Assembly (NCBI RefSeq): GCF_901709675.1
Contig: NC_051098.1
Location: 11,438,918 to 11,502,917 of the forward strand
Direction of reading: 5' to 3'
DNA length: 64,000 nucleotides
DNA from: Syngnathus acus
Lineage: Eukaryota; Chordata; Actinopteri; Syngnathiformes; Syngnathidae
Below, one piece after another: positions 38,101-48,500 of the stretch (its first letter is position 1; every line of letters begins with the position of its first letter). The notes under the pieces are model-generated. The model did no database searches, was not told where the DNA came from, and saw only the letters and a program-made list of their open reading frames with translations. A program made the position numbers and the translations under genes.

Positions 38101-38792
38101 TCCCTTGGCGGACATCCAGGCGTGACGCCCCATCGACGATGAACTGAGGCGACAAGCACAGATCCTAGCAAAGAGCAAAATGTGTATTTAAGTATTAAAA
38201 AACACACGTGCTGGCTTACAACTAAGTCGTGTGTTATGTTCTTGCTATACAAGTCTTTCTGGTAACATAGGGTACCATGAGCTACTTAAAGTTATTGCAT
38301 TTTTTTACTTAATTGCCCCACAGAGAGGAACAACGTTGTCCTGAATGTCATGTGATATTCATATCTATTATGTAAATTTACACTCAAACACGCCAAGCCG
38401 AGCTGATAACTTTTTTTTTTTTTAATTATATGTATTTTTAAATAAATGCAACCGTTAATTACTATAGTAATACAGACACCGAGTCACGCGTAATAACGCG
38501 TTTGTGTGTTATGGTTGACCTTGGGCCGCTTCCACTGGACGCCGAACTTCATCTCGAGTTCTCCAACAGGGAAATTGAAGTCGACGAAGAGCCCGTCGCG
38601 ACCCACCGCCATCCTCTCTCCGGTGACGGGGTCGCTTGCCGGCTCGTCCGCCGCCATCAGCTCAGCTAACCAGCGGCGCGACTGAGAGCCCAGCAGCTCG
38701 TCGGAGCACGCCGAACTGTCGTCGTCGTCGTCCGGCATCGGGGGAGGCAGTGAGCCTTCGGACTCGGACGACAAACTTGGCGACTTCTCCAT
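29112..38792 (-). CDS. capn12: classical calpain cysteine protease, calpain-12 type, complete
   Basis: Calcium-activated intracellular thiol protease. Exons in transcript order: 38520-38792, 38095-38164, 37634-37752, 37041-37174, 36689-36860, 36026-36097, 35729-35820, 35502-35576, 34969-35123, 34524-34681, 31191-31399, 30808-30853, 30652-30726, 30513-30573, 30248-30312, 30015-30083, 29874-29952, 29512-29628, 29216-29274, 29112-29138. Lengths 70, 119, 134, 75, 209, 65, 69, 79, 117, 59 and 27 equal those of vertebrate classical calpains; phases join to 708 aa (human CAPN12 about 719). Catalytic triad Cys117, His271, Asn295 (NPWGN) is intact. C2-like domain and penta-EF domain follow, ending in WLHMTIYN. 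The N terminus has an acidic stretch, MPDDDDDSS. The 12-bp micro-exon of other calpains was not found. The capn12 symbol rests on the actn4/eif3k neighbourhood and on resemblance in the C2-like region. The upstream in-frame GTG is not used; ATG at 38790-38792 is the first methionine. Confidence 0.85.
31502..31574 (-). pseudogene. tRNA-Lys(UUU) copy 1, 3' end damaged
   Basis: D-arm, anticodon arm (TTT) and T-loop are recognisable. The 3' acceptor strand and the outer T-stem are replaced by unrelated sequence, so the acceptor stem cannot form. It marks one end of the array. Confidence 0.8.
31668..31740 (-). tRNA. tRNA-Lys(UUU) copy 2
   Basis: Full cloverleaf with anticodon TTT. Position 32 is U instead of C and the discriminator is C instead of G. 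The spacer after it has only TTCTTT, a weak terminator. It is possibly functional. Confidence 0.75.
31835..31907 (-). tRNA. tRNA-Lys(UUU) copy 3
   Basis: Matches the array consensus: GCCTGGG acceptor, TAGCTCAGTCGGTAG A-box region, loop CTTTTAA, GGTTCAAGTCC B-box, discriminator G. A T7 run starts 32 nt downstream of the 3' end (31797-31803 on plus). Confidence 0.9.
32000..32072 (-). tRNA. tRNA-Lys(UUU) copy 4, T-stem mismatch
   Basis: Consensus except for one base that breaks the outermost T-stem pair (C49 against U65). Discriminator G. T4 lies 33 nt downstream. It may be weakened. Confidence 0.75.
32167..32239 (-). tRNA. tRNA-Lys(UUU) copy 5
   Basis: Consensus cloverleaf, anticodon TTT, discriminator G. 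A T7 run lies 32 nt downstream (32129-32135 on plus). Confidence 0.9.
32332..32404 (-). tRNA. tRNA-Lys(UUU) copy 6
   Basis: Consensus except that the last acceptor base gives a G1-U72 wobble. Discriminator G. T4 lies 33 nt downstream. The same wobble occurs in copies 8, 15 and 16. Confidence 0.85.
32498..32570 (-). tRNA. tRNA-Lys(UUU) copy 7
   Basis: Consensus cloverleaf with discriminator G. Its 5' flank TCTGACAAA is shared with the tRNA copy at 50500-50572 in map4k1, which suggests that copy came from this unit type. Confidence 0.9.
32665..32737 (-). tRNA. tRNA-Lys(UUU) copy 8, D-stem change
   Basis: G10 is changed to A, which breaks the G10-C25 pair and alters the A-box (TAACTCAGT). It also has the G1-U72 wobble. 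Expression is doubtful. A T7 run lies 32 nt downstream. Confidence 0.65.
32831..32903 (-). pseudogene. tRNA-Lys(UUU) copy 9, D-arm destroyed
   Basis: The D-arm reads GTGCAATCTGTCGAGC instead of GCTCAGTCGGTAGAGC, so the A-box is lost. The anticodon stem carries a G-U pair shared with copy 1. The discriminator is A. Confidence 0.8.
32994..33066 (-). tRNA. tRNA-Lys(UUU) copy 10, acceptor mismatch
   Basis: G6 to U gives a U-U mismatch in the acceptor stem, and the discriminator is U. The D-loop has TTGG in place of TCGG. It is probably impaired. Confidence 0.65.
33160..33232 (-). tRNA. tRNA-Lys(UUU) copy 11
   Basis: Full cloverleaf with AGTTGGTAG D-loop and anticodon TTT. The discriminator is A. 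The spacer after it (33067-33159) is identical to the spacer between copies 1 and 2 except for its last base. Confidence 0.8.
33326..33398 (-). pseudogene. tRNA-Lys(UUU) copy 12, B-box and D-loop damaged
   Basis: The B-box GG is changed to GT, the D-loop GG to CG, and acceptor position 5 is mismatched. Position 32 is U, as in copy 2, its counterpart in the 1,658-bp block duplication. Confidence 0.75.
33493..33565 (-). tRNA. tRNA-Lys(UUU) copy 13
   Basis: Consensus cloverleaf, anticodon TTT, discriminator A. It is the counterpart of copy 3 at an offset of 1,658 bp. A T7 run lies downstream. Confidence 0.85.
33658..33730 (-). tRNA. tRNA-Lys(UUU) copy 14
   Basis: A7 replaces G7, giving an A7-U66 Watson-Crick pair as in mammalian tRNA-Lys(UUU). 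Discriminator G. T4 lies downstream. It is the best-paired acceptor stem in the array. Confidence 0.9.
33825..33897 (-). tRNA. tRNA-Lys(UUU) copy 15
   Basis: Consensus with a G1-U72 wobble, discriminator G and a T7 run downstream. It is the counterpart of copy 5. Confidence 0.85.
33990..34062 (-). tRNA. tRNA-Lys(UUU) copy 16
   Basis: Consensus with a G1-U72 wobble, discriminator G and T4 downstream. It is the counterpart of copy 6. Confidence 0.85.
34155..34227 (-). tRNA. tRNA-Lys(UUU) copy 17
   Basis: Consensus cloverleaf with discriminator G and T4 33 nt downstream (34119-34122 on plus). It is the last intact copy at the 5' (capn12-upstream) end of the array. Confidence 0.9.
34300..34372 (-). 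pseudogene. decayed tRNA-Lys copy 18
   Basis: Spaced 145 bp from its neighbour. Anticodon letters TTT remain, but the invariant U33 is A, the outer anticodon-stem pairs are broken and the T-loop is changed (GTAGAAGT). It is an old, dead boundary copy. Confidence 0.8.
35219..35432. repeat. pyrimidine-rich tract in a capn12 intron
   Basis: About 210 bp dominated by C and T on plus (phrases cttcctttatt, cttcttcttcatcccttc, cctcccctt), so purine-rich in the capn12 pre-mRNA. It lies between the 75-nt and 155-nt exons. No gene. Confidence 0.6.
36233..36671. mobile_element. non-autonomous hAT element (MITE) with perfect 8-bp target duplication
   Basis: 439 bp bounded by 16-bp terminal inverted repeats CAGGGGTGTCCAAACT and AGTTTGGACACCCCTG. 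Flanking 8-bp duplications GTTTAGGG lie at 36225-36232 and 36672-36679. The interior has four tandem units starting TTTGACGTCCCATTAGCAC at 36391, 36440, 36503 and 36554, separated by C-runs and AAGAGAAGCGAA. No transposase is encoded. It sits in the capn12 intron after the exon 36689-36860, with the target duplication starting at intron position +10. Confidence 0.93.
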
Positions 38793-39000
38793 CTCCACGG
38801 AGGGTATCGGGGACGAGAAGAGGGAAAGGGTCGTGCAGTTGCACTTGGGATTTATTTAGTGTGTCGACTGTCGAGCAAGAAACAGCACGCCTTCAAAGCA
38901 GGTACGGCTTCACCTGAGCGTGGGCGGATGACGTCACGGGTTTAGTCTTCTTTTTCTTCTGACGCTACTTTCATATAGTTAAGATTTTAATCTCACATGC
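38793..39000 (-). promoter_or_regulatory. capn12 5' flank with a full CRE palindrome
   Basis: TGACGTCA at 38929-38936 lies 137 bp upstream of the capn12 start codon in a GC-rich stretch. It is a candidate CREB/ATF site. The transcription start is unknown. Confidence 0.4.
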
Positions 39001-39336
39001 CTGCAGTTTTTTGTAGAATTGACTATTATTTTACTTTCGGACCAGTTATGTAAAATGACAACTTTTCCTGACTGCATCTTGTAACAGCAACATTTCACAA
39101 TTTTGGCATTTAAATTGACTAAATTATAATGAAATAATAAAATGTGTCACTCATATAGCGTGATAAAGCTTCCGCAGTCCTTCATTGTCATTCTTCGTCA
39201 TGTTCTTCATCTGGGTTAATAATTCACTTTTATATCATAGCCGGAACAACTACCTAAGTGTGTTTGAGTGTATTTGTGACAAGATGACATGATTAAAATG
39301 AGAATAGGACAAATAAGACTGGAAGGATAATTTATT

Positions 39337-39342
39337 TTTATT
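39337..39342 (-). terminator. eif3k: eif3k poly(A) signal AATAAA
   Basis: Minus-strand AATAAA, with a second copy at 39331-39336, about 46-57 nt past the eif3k stop codon. The capn12 promoter region begins within about 340 bp, so the two genes are closely spaced head to tail. Confidence 0.6.
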
Positions 39343-39387
39343 TTGTGTAAAAGTGTGTAATTGCCAGGCTTTACTGTGTGGTGTGTG

Positions 39388-41488
39388 TCACTGTGAGGTG
39401 GCCATGATGCTTGACACGCCTGTGGAAAACATAAAAATGATTAAAAACAACAACAAATAGCATAGTTTGTGAACAAAAGAGCCTCATGTTGTACTGACTT
39501 TCAAAGTCAATCTTCTCCACAATGTTCTTGGGCTTGACGCTCTCCTCCTGGTTGAAAATGAAGACCTGTCCATCCTCCGTCTCTGTCCAGTTGTACTTGT
39601 TCATCCACACCTTCACCTGTGTGTCTGCAGTGTGACATAATCACGTGCATCAATACCAAAAGTGCGCTCTTACGTCAAAGTACCACTCACTGTAGTTCTA
39701 CAACTTACCCAGAGGGGGGTCTCCCAGCATTTCGGCCAGTAGGCAGCGCTCTATCGTCTGATAGGTGATGCCCACCACATGGCAGATAACTGCACAACAA
39801 ACATATCTCGTTTGCACCCAAAGCATCACTTTTTCGTCATAATCTGTGCTATATTTTGATGTCATTCACTGTAAATTTCATACAATAACTTGAATATAAA
39901 ATTGATTTTCTCCTTTTTCTTGTAAAAATACAACTTTTCTCATATAATATTAAGGCTTTATTGTTGTGCAATTATAACTTTTTTTACATGCAATGTTGCA
40001 TTTTGTTGTCATTAAGAATTGTATTCTGATATTTAAAATACAATTCTTCATCTCACTTTTTATAAAATTAATTTTGTTCAAACGTATTTGCACTTTGCAT
40101 TGATTACAGCGATCTAACTCACACTTGCGGACAGAGTCTTCAAAGCCTGTGATTCCATCGATGAGCTCCCGATTCACCTCCAGAGTTTTCTGTGAAGAAC
40201 ACAAAAGAGCTTTAATGAAAACAAACAAAAAAATCCAGCATGCGTTTGTGCGTAGGTGAGCTTGTGTGCTACCCAGAAGCTCTGGAAGTGACATGTCTCC
40301 AGCAGGTTTCCCATGTCGAGGATCTGCCTGATCGGGCGCTCCTCTTTTTGCGTCACTGTAGTCAAGGAAATAGACCCCCAACCCAAATTTTGCAGAAAAG
40401 CCTACTAGATTCTTATAACGACACAATATTGGGAATATAATTTTTTTCCAATTGCTATATTTGGTTATCGCTCCAAAAAACAAGTTCATTATTCAATCAA
40501 AATTGTCAGTAGCACCGAGAGGATACGTGTGTCTGGTCGATCATGCACTTGCAGAGTGTGAAGTCCGTGTGAGGCAAATTGGTCAGCGCCTTGAGCAGGA
40601 TCTGGGAAGTCACGTTTGTCTGGAAATAGGCTGGGTTGAACTGATACCTGGCGGATACCACATCACATTAGTGTCAATGATACAAAGATGACATGTCGGG
40701 ATTTCGGAACTCACAGCTTGAGAACGGCCAGGTTAGCCTCCAGGTCGTATGCGTTTTCCCTGGCTTGTGTCTCCACGTAACGCTCCAACGTGGCCAAGTT
40801 TTCTGGGTTGTACCTGATGTTTGGTGGGACAGTAAAACTAATTACACACGACTTATAGTGTGCAAATGCCATAAGAGCAAATCATTTAATTAACACTATT
40901 TTTACACAAATTATTTTAAAGTTAATAAAAAATATATAACCTAGCCATAATACATTCATTTTGTACTGATTAACAAATACTATTATTGTACAAAACCATT
41001 CTAATTACGAGGGTGCTCATGAAAATGACACTAACATACTTCAAGCTAAAATTCACATCATAGAATCTTTTGGAAATTCTATTTATAATACAACTCACTC
41101 GTATTTTATGTAATCTTACAGACGTTTACAGTCACATTCAAATGTATTTTTAATTCTATTCATGAACAGTAAGTAGGACAAAAAATAACTATGTATAATG
41201 TATATGTAAATAAAGGCAGTCCAACTTAAACAACATCGATTTCACGATGTCAATAAAACCCTCATAAAGTGCAAGAAAACATTTCCAGAACAGTAACATA
41301 TATTTCAATTGTAACTTCAATGTGAGACATTTGTGTGATTTTAGAAACCAGCAAGTTGCAAAATGTAGCTAGCTTTCTAATTAGCATGTAGCACACGAAA
41401 ATGTAGCCCGAGCTAAACTTTCGTACCGATCGATTCCTCGCAGGAGTTTGGCCACGTTTGCCTTCATTTGCTCGAAAGTCGACGACAT
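39388..41488 (-). CDS. eif3k: translation initiation factor eIF3 subunit K, complete
   Basis: PCI-type subunit of the eIF3 complex, acting in the cytoplasm on the 40S ribosome. Exons: 41427-41488, 40715-40813, 40527-40647, 40273-40350 (5' edge uncertain), 40123-40189, 39709-39789, 39499-39624, 39388-39419. The protein starts [12 protein letters not shown], contains [12 protein letters not shown] and [20 protein letters not shown], and ends SSIMATSQ, nearly the human sequence. It is 221 aa with the edge given, or 218 with the alternative; human is 218. The third intron has U12-like signals (GTATCCTCT donor, TTCCTTGAC branch site), and no AG gives the expected QEERP junction. Two AATAAA signals on the minus strand lie at 39331-39342, about 50 nt after the stop, so the 3' UTR is very short. 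Confidence 0.95.
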
Positions 41489-42579
41489 TTTTGTCTGAAA
41501 ACTGTGGAAAGCAGAAGGGGTTGGGCACAAATGAAATCCCCTCACGTGGAGCGAAAATAGGCACCAGTGGAGTGAAGAGAGTCGGAAAGAAAAGAGTGAC
41601 GGACAGGAAACGACACGCGACCGGAACGGAAATAAACACGAAGCGATTGACTAAATTGATTAAAACGTAACGTAACGTAAAACGTGATTGAAACGTAATC
41701 AACGTACACAAAGATATTGTCAAATTTTTCCAAATTTAGAAATTACTTCGGTCACTTTTAATTTCTGTTGCGCTCTGCCTCATACTAATGTCCACTAGAG
41801 GGCAGCAAACACACAACGCTACGGCAACAGTCTCTTAATAGCTTTTTTGGGGTTTTCTTGGTCAAGTGATCAAAAACGGGCAAATGACTTATAGACACAT
41901 AAATGTCACGCGTAGCCCAAGTGAGTGCATTATTTTTTCTGTAGAAAAGAAAAAAAATATATATATATATTTTTTTTTAATTTATTTATTTACTTTTTTG
42001 GGGTGGTTGCGGCGCCCCCTCCCCAACTGGTGCCCTAGGCAATGGCCTAGTGTGCCTAGTGGTAGGGCCGCCCTTGGAATGTTTACGTGCGTATGTGTAA
42101 TGTGGTTTCGTGTGACGTGTTCAGCGATGGAACAGTCGAGTTGACAGTTTCATCAACACATTTTAAACGGAGATTGATTCTTCCCTTGTTATATTCAGCG
42201 AACCTCAATGCAAACTCAACCCAAGTACATTTTGATTTAATTTTCTAGACCACAGCTGGTGTTTTTTTGACATATCATCTGCACCAGTGGACAGGAAATA
42301 CATCTAGAAGTAGATTTGCATTGATTCTGCAAATGAGCAGATTATCAGTGAAGGTGCTGGAGTGCTGATAGGGTAAGACGAACAAGTGAGTGAGAAACAG
42401 GAAGGTGCGCGTCTGCGTGTGCACGGGCCTCCGCAGCTGTCCTACAAGTTGGAGATAAAGAAAAAGTGACTTAGAGGCTGTACATCAGCGCTTACATTAA
42501 GTGTGTGTGTGTTATTTGTATCCTTGTGTTATTTGTATCCTTGTGTGTATGTGCGTGTGAGAATTAAGTCAATCGATTG
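41489..42579. promoter_or_regulatory. shared divergent intergenic region between eif3k and map4k1
   Basis: 1.09 kb separates the two start codons, which point away from each other. Near eif3k lies a cluster of six ACGT cores starting at 41665, 41670, 41675, 41682, 41693 and 41702. The middle carries a transposon-end-like fragment (about 41998-42078). Upstream of map4k1 is GT-rich sequence with the phrase TTATTTGTATCCTTGTGT duplicated near 42510-42545. Confidence 0.5.
41998..42078. mobile_element. possible transposon end fragment
   Basis: Reads GCGGCGCCCCCTCCCCAACT, GGTGCCCTAGGCAATGGCCT and GGTAGGGCCGCCCTTG, a wording I associate with the ends of hAT-like fish elements. There is no matching opposite end, so it is at most a fragment. 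Confidence 0.3.
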
Positions 42580-45500
42580 ATGGATCTTCAACACGGAGAG
42601 GATTTCTCCACCAGGAACCCTCAGGACGACTATGAGATTCTGCTGAGGGTCGGATGGGGAACCTACGGGGAAGTTTACAAGGTCAGCTGCTAATCTTTTT
42701 AATAATTTATTATTTATTTTTTTGATAAATTTGCTATCATAGATGGAATGGAAGATTGAAGCAACTGAAACAAGGAATCTGTAATTATAGCCAAATTAAC
42801 ATTTTCTGTGTTAAATGAATGTATTATTGTTTGCAATGTTCCAGTGTTGTATTTTGTTTCTTGATAAGTAACATTTGTTATCGCGCTTTTGGTGCTTTGG
42901 CGCGGCCTCACAGGTCAGGAGGAAGTGGTTTAGCGAGAACTGAAAGTATGCAACTGCACCTTGAGTCAAAGCATAATCAAAAAAATAACTTTTCTTCTAT
43001 CTTTAAACAATATACACAACTGGCCTGAAGGCAACAAAGACACAAACCGGTTCTTTATGCACTTTCTGTGCTTTTTTATTTACACTCAGGCCTGGTTAAA
43101 TTTTACTGCACTTTCATCTTATTCGTGGCCATTTTTTGCCCATGTAGCGAGCGACATCTGTAATGGAAGATGTTTTTTTCCTCGTCGTTTGTTTCATTTA
43201 CTGCTTATTTTTTTAAACTAACATCAGTTCTTCATTCCCCTAATTCAAGAAACGGTTTGATTGGATAATCTACTAGAAAAGCTCCTCTGTGTAACGCCGG
43301 AACCGGTATTGGCATATAACGTATAATAATAATAATAAATATTTTTAGAAAATGGGGGAGGAAGTTGGACACAAATGGCCAGCTAAGAACCCACTGGGTC
43401 AAATGGAATTAGCAATAAAACTTGCCTATGATCAATATTTAATTTTAATGATACAAACAAACTTCGCCTGACCTATCTAATGAGTGTGTTTATTTTATGT
43501 GTGCAGGCACGTAATAAGCTGAGGGGCGATCTGACAGCCATTAAGATTATTAAAACCGAACCAGGTGAGTAGGTTAATTTTTTTTTACTTTGTCGTGACT
43601 GAGCTTGTTACAAACATTTATTTGTTCTTCCCCAGAGGATGACTTTTCCACCATCCAGCAAGAGATAGTCATCGTGAGGAGCTGCAAACATGCCAACATT
43701 GTGGCTTATTACGGCAGCTACTTACGGTGAGACTGCGCGGCGACCGTTTGCGTCAAACATTGTCTTTATCTGATTGATTCGTTGATTGATTGACATGCAG
43801 GGCCAACAAACTGTGGATCTGCATGGAGTTCTGCGGGGGAGGCTCCCTGCTGGACATCTACACTGGTAAACATGAACAATAATCACAATGATGGTCTATT
43901 ATTAAGATTGATAAGCAGAGATATATTTTTGATTTATTTGTATGTCACAGTAACTGGGTCTCTGTCAGAAGCACAGATTGCGTACATCTGCCGGGAGATG
44001 CTTCAGGTAGTCACACCATGGGTTCATTTTTGTGCCAGGGCAAGTCTAATTTACTGTGTTTGAGAGTTTAGCAGACCATACCGCGCCGAACTAGATGTTT
44101 CGGCAGACCAAGGCAGTTTTGTTTTACACGCCCCCGGTGCACGACAATTTATGATCACCCTGGAAACTTTGCATCACCCACAAGTAGAGATCTTACAGTT
44201 TCTTATTAACATATTCCGGGGTGTCATAGATAAGGAGTTCTCAACTGGTTTTGTCCAAGGGACCACCACTATAACCAAGAAGCAACTCAGGGACCACTGA
44301 TTTGCCGGAATATTATTTTATTTTGCACCAAAGGAGGATAGACCTATACAGGCTATTTATTTGCATCTGTATGTCTATTTTGGGAAGCTCAGCTACATTT
44401 GACATCATTTGGATATTTAATGATTGACAAAATTAGCTGGAAAATAAATCAAGTCTAATTAATAAATCCATTAGATTTTTAAAAATGTTACAATTATATT
44501 CTATTCCCAATTTCATGGACCACCTGCAATACAGCCACGGAACACTAGAGGGCCGCGGACCACCAGTTGATAATCCCTGTCAAAGATTGTGTGCACCTCT
44601 CATTCCATAATTCAGGAAACTCCTCACATGCGCTTACATTAAACTTGCGCTGGCCACAAAAATATTTTTTTGGGTGATAATTATCATCATACCAAACATG
44701 ATATTAATGAAAAAATGTCAAACACATTCTGTGTGGGGTGTGCGTGTTTTTTTGTGTGTCTGTTTAGGGTTTGGACTACCTTCATGCACAGAAAAAAATG
44801 CACAGAGATATCAAGGTGAACTCATTAAATATGATGTAAACATGGTATAGTCCAGAAAAAAAGTGATAAAAGATTATTTGCCTGTGGAGTACCTCTGGGT
44901 TGTATCCTAAGCCCCATTCTGTTTTGTTCGGGCTTTTGTAGTCTATTCATACTTATACTGTATATGTACTGTATGTGAGTTATTTTCTTCTTCTGTGTTG
45001 TCTCCAGGGTGCCAACATCCTCCTCACCGACCACGGTGAGGTGAAGTTGGGTAGGTGGAACGTGAAGAAGATGACAACTCATCAACTAGGCACATCATCA
45101 TTTTGTCTTCTCTGTTATGTAGCTGACTTTGGAATCTCTGCCCAAATTACGGCCACGCTGGCTCGCCGGATGTCCTTCATTGGGACACCGTACTGGTGAG
45201 CTTGCAAATAAATTGTTGACCTCAAAGGGTTGACTGACCATTTACCCTCCTCCCCTCAGGATGGCGCCAGAGGTGGCAGCAGTGGAAATTAAAGGCGGTT
45301 ACAATGAGCTGTGCGACATCTGGTCGGTGGGCATCACTGCCATTGAGCTGGCAGAGCTGCAGCCTCCCATGTTCGAACTCCACCCGCTACGGTAAATCAT
45401 CATCATTGTCGTCATCATCATCATCAAAATTTAATTCTGTTTTCTTTTTCTTCCCTAAGTGTCCTGTTCCTCATGTCTAAGAGTGGCTATCAGCCTCCCA

Positions 45501-48500
45501 AACTGAAGGACAAAGCAAAATGGTAGCATTCTTCGAAATGATATAATTTCAGTTTTTTTTTTTAATGCAACTTATTTATTGATTTGATTGACTTTTTGTG
45601 ACATTACTTGGGAATTTTACGCCTTCAGTGATGGATTTGAGTAATTTAATTGATGGAATTTAGTGACTTTAGTGAGTGACATTATTTATGGGTATTATTG
45701 TGACCTTCAGTTACATCACTTATGGACCTGATATGAGGTGGCCTGCTTACTGTGTGCAGGTCGTCCATGTTCTACAACTTTGTGAAGGCCATGCTGGTGA
45801 AGAACCCCAAGAAGAGACCAAGTGCCTCCAAGATGCTTACAGTCAGTCATATGATCATCAAGTGTACCTTGAAACCTTGCATTTAATACACGAGTTTGAA
45901 ACCCCAACTCTCACTTTTAACCCTGGCTTGAAACCATTGCTTGCTAGCTTGATTGTCTACAAATCACCCTTGTTTGAAACCCCAACCAGGCTTGAAGCTC
46001 AGTTTTGAGTTCAGATTTGAAACACTAAAACGCTAACAATAGTTGGAAACTTTATTTGTGCCTGCTCTCGTGTCTCAGCACATGTTCCTGACCCAGCAAA
46101 GTCTGAGCCGAGCACTAACGTTGGACCTGCTGGAGAAGTGTCGACACCCAGAGAATCTCAAATTCTACCCAGCAACAGATGATGATGACATGGAGGTCTG
46201 ACTTACTCACAGCACATTATGACAACAATTTGACTTGATTTGAAATCTCTATTTGGATTAAAGGTGAGTGGACTCGGATCTTTGAGGAGAATCCAGTCCA
46301 TCAACAAACACAACTGGGCCGAGAGGAAACACTCACACACAAAGTGTAAGACAACACACAATCATATGAAGTAACCAGCAACTTCATAAGTTCTTCAGAA
46401 ACTATCAGATTTAAGTAACTTTCTTGTCAGACTTTTGTAACTTTATTAATGGACTTTAATTATGTACAGTGCCTAGGTGGAAATGATACTACTTGACTTT
46501 TATGGGTTTATGTGACTTAATAGACTTATGTGACTTTACTAAAGGACTAGAAACATCATTGAGCGTATTCATGGGCTTCAGTGATGGATTTTACGAACTT
46601 AATAATTTAGTGACTTCGTTGTTACATTAGTCATTTATTTTTTACATTCTAACCCTTTTCTCAACACTTCCTGTAAATTTTCACCCGGAAATATTTATTT
46701 AGGTATTCTAAATAAATAAACGCCTGAACAGGGACTTGAACCCTGGACCCTCAGATTAAAAGTCTGATGCTCTACCGACTGAGCTATCCAGGCCCTTGAA
46801 GGTTCTACTTAGTTGTCCAGTCCAAAGGACAACAACCATATTGCTGCCGCTATTATTTTCACAAAATGTATTTATAAGTAAGACTGAATGATTTAATCAA
46901 ATGAATCAATCTCCTTAATAATGTCGCAGTGGAGCAGATCTACTCTCAAACCCCCGTGAAGAAAGAATCAGCCCATATAACTGTGAGCCTTTAAAAACAC
47001 AACCATCCATGCATCCACAATATCCACATGCAATCATTCACACTTAATCATACAATCATGACGTGCTTCGAATGTGTTCTTTGCAGCTGATGCGCTCAGG
47101 AAGCTCAAAAAGCACCGACACACATCCGACAAGGTATGCACACACACACATCATCGTATTGGATGTGTTTTTAAACGTGTGCTCATTTTATGCGTCAGGG
47201 GCAAGAGATCAGATTCTTCAGACGACGACTATGATGATGTGGATGTGTAAGCAGCTCACACACAATCTCACCCACGTACACACACACTCTCGATCCACTC
47301 TCTCTGTTTCCCCGCAGTGTCACAATGCCAATGGATGAAATGCCACCTCCACTTCCCCCCAGGGTAAAAAAAAAACAAGTCCAGGACTTCTCCAAACCTT
47401 TACGACAGAAATGAAAGTCATCAATGTATATGTGTGTGTAGCCCAAAGTGCGTTCCAGCTCTGAGGAAATCATTTGGGTAGAAGACGATGTCAAAGCGTC
47501 CTCTCTGTGCGTCCCCTTGCCCCTCGTCAGGACATCCAGTGGGACGCATGTCAAAGCGGCTCCACGCCACATGAGACACTCGGGTCAGACACGCATTCAC
47601 GCACACATACATGCATTTTAATCTTCTCATTTTATTCACTCGTAGACTTTGGGGATTTTATTCAGGGACTTCAGTGATCGATTTGAGTAACTTCATCTAG
47701 AAGACTTTTGTGACAGTTGATGGAGTTTATTGAGGGATTTTAGGAGCTTAGTGACTTGATTGATGGACTGTGCGTGTGTGTGTAGACCCCTTGTCCTTCC
47801 AGTTGTTAGACCAACAGGTGGCGCCCTTACCTCCCGAGCTGCCTCCAAAAAGCAGACGCAGACACCAGCAGCAGCCGCCCTCATCAAAGGTATGAGTCGA
47901 AGTACAGACGTCTGCTTGCTTTTATTATTACACATGACACATCTCGTGTGTGTGTGTTTTTTTTCTCAGGACCCTGCCAAGTGTGTGAATCCTCTCAGGA
48001 AACCTTTTGTGAGTTCTAATGAATTTTACTAATAGGGTTGCTGCAGGGACTTAATCAATTTACTTTATTGGTTGACCTTTGGCAGATCAGTTAACAATAC
48101 TTTTCTCAGTGGTGTGTCAAATTTGCAAAACTTTAGTTCGACAGGGTCTTTAAAGACATTTTCATCATCTTGTACTTGATTAATGTTAAAAACTTCAAAC
48201 ACACTTGATTTATATTTTCTTCTGCTGATTTGAAGCCTGAACAGGGGCTTGAACCCTGGACCCTCAGATTAAAAGTATGATGCTCTACCATCTGAGCTAC
48301 CCAGGCTCTGGAGAAAAACTACCACAGAGTTCATTGAAAGGTTGAGGTTTATTGATGGCCGGACGGCAGAATTTAATGACTATTGATGGAGTTAAGTGAC
48401 TATTAAAAGATTTTTGTGACTTTATTAACGGACAATATCAATTTTATTTCGTGACACCATTAACGGACTCGGTTGAGTTTGTCGTTATATACCGACCGAG

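Larger units (their letters stand above)
45580..48480. repeat. degenerate GTGACTTTA...TTGATGGA repeat recurring in map4k1 introns
   Basis: Loose runs of phrases such as gtgacttgattgatggactt, ttagtgactttagtgagtgac and ttttgtgactttattaacgga occur at about 45580-45740, 46425-46640, 47640-47770 and 48340-48480, in four different introns. The period is roughly 25-35 bp and strongly diverged. Two of the four stretches lie beside solo tRNA-Lys copies. Confidence 0.45.

Noticed and set aside
38796-38798. GTG as the start of capn12
   Set aside because: An ATG in frame two codons later is the normal eukaryotic start.
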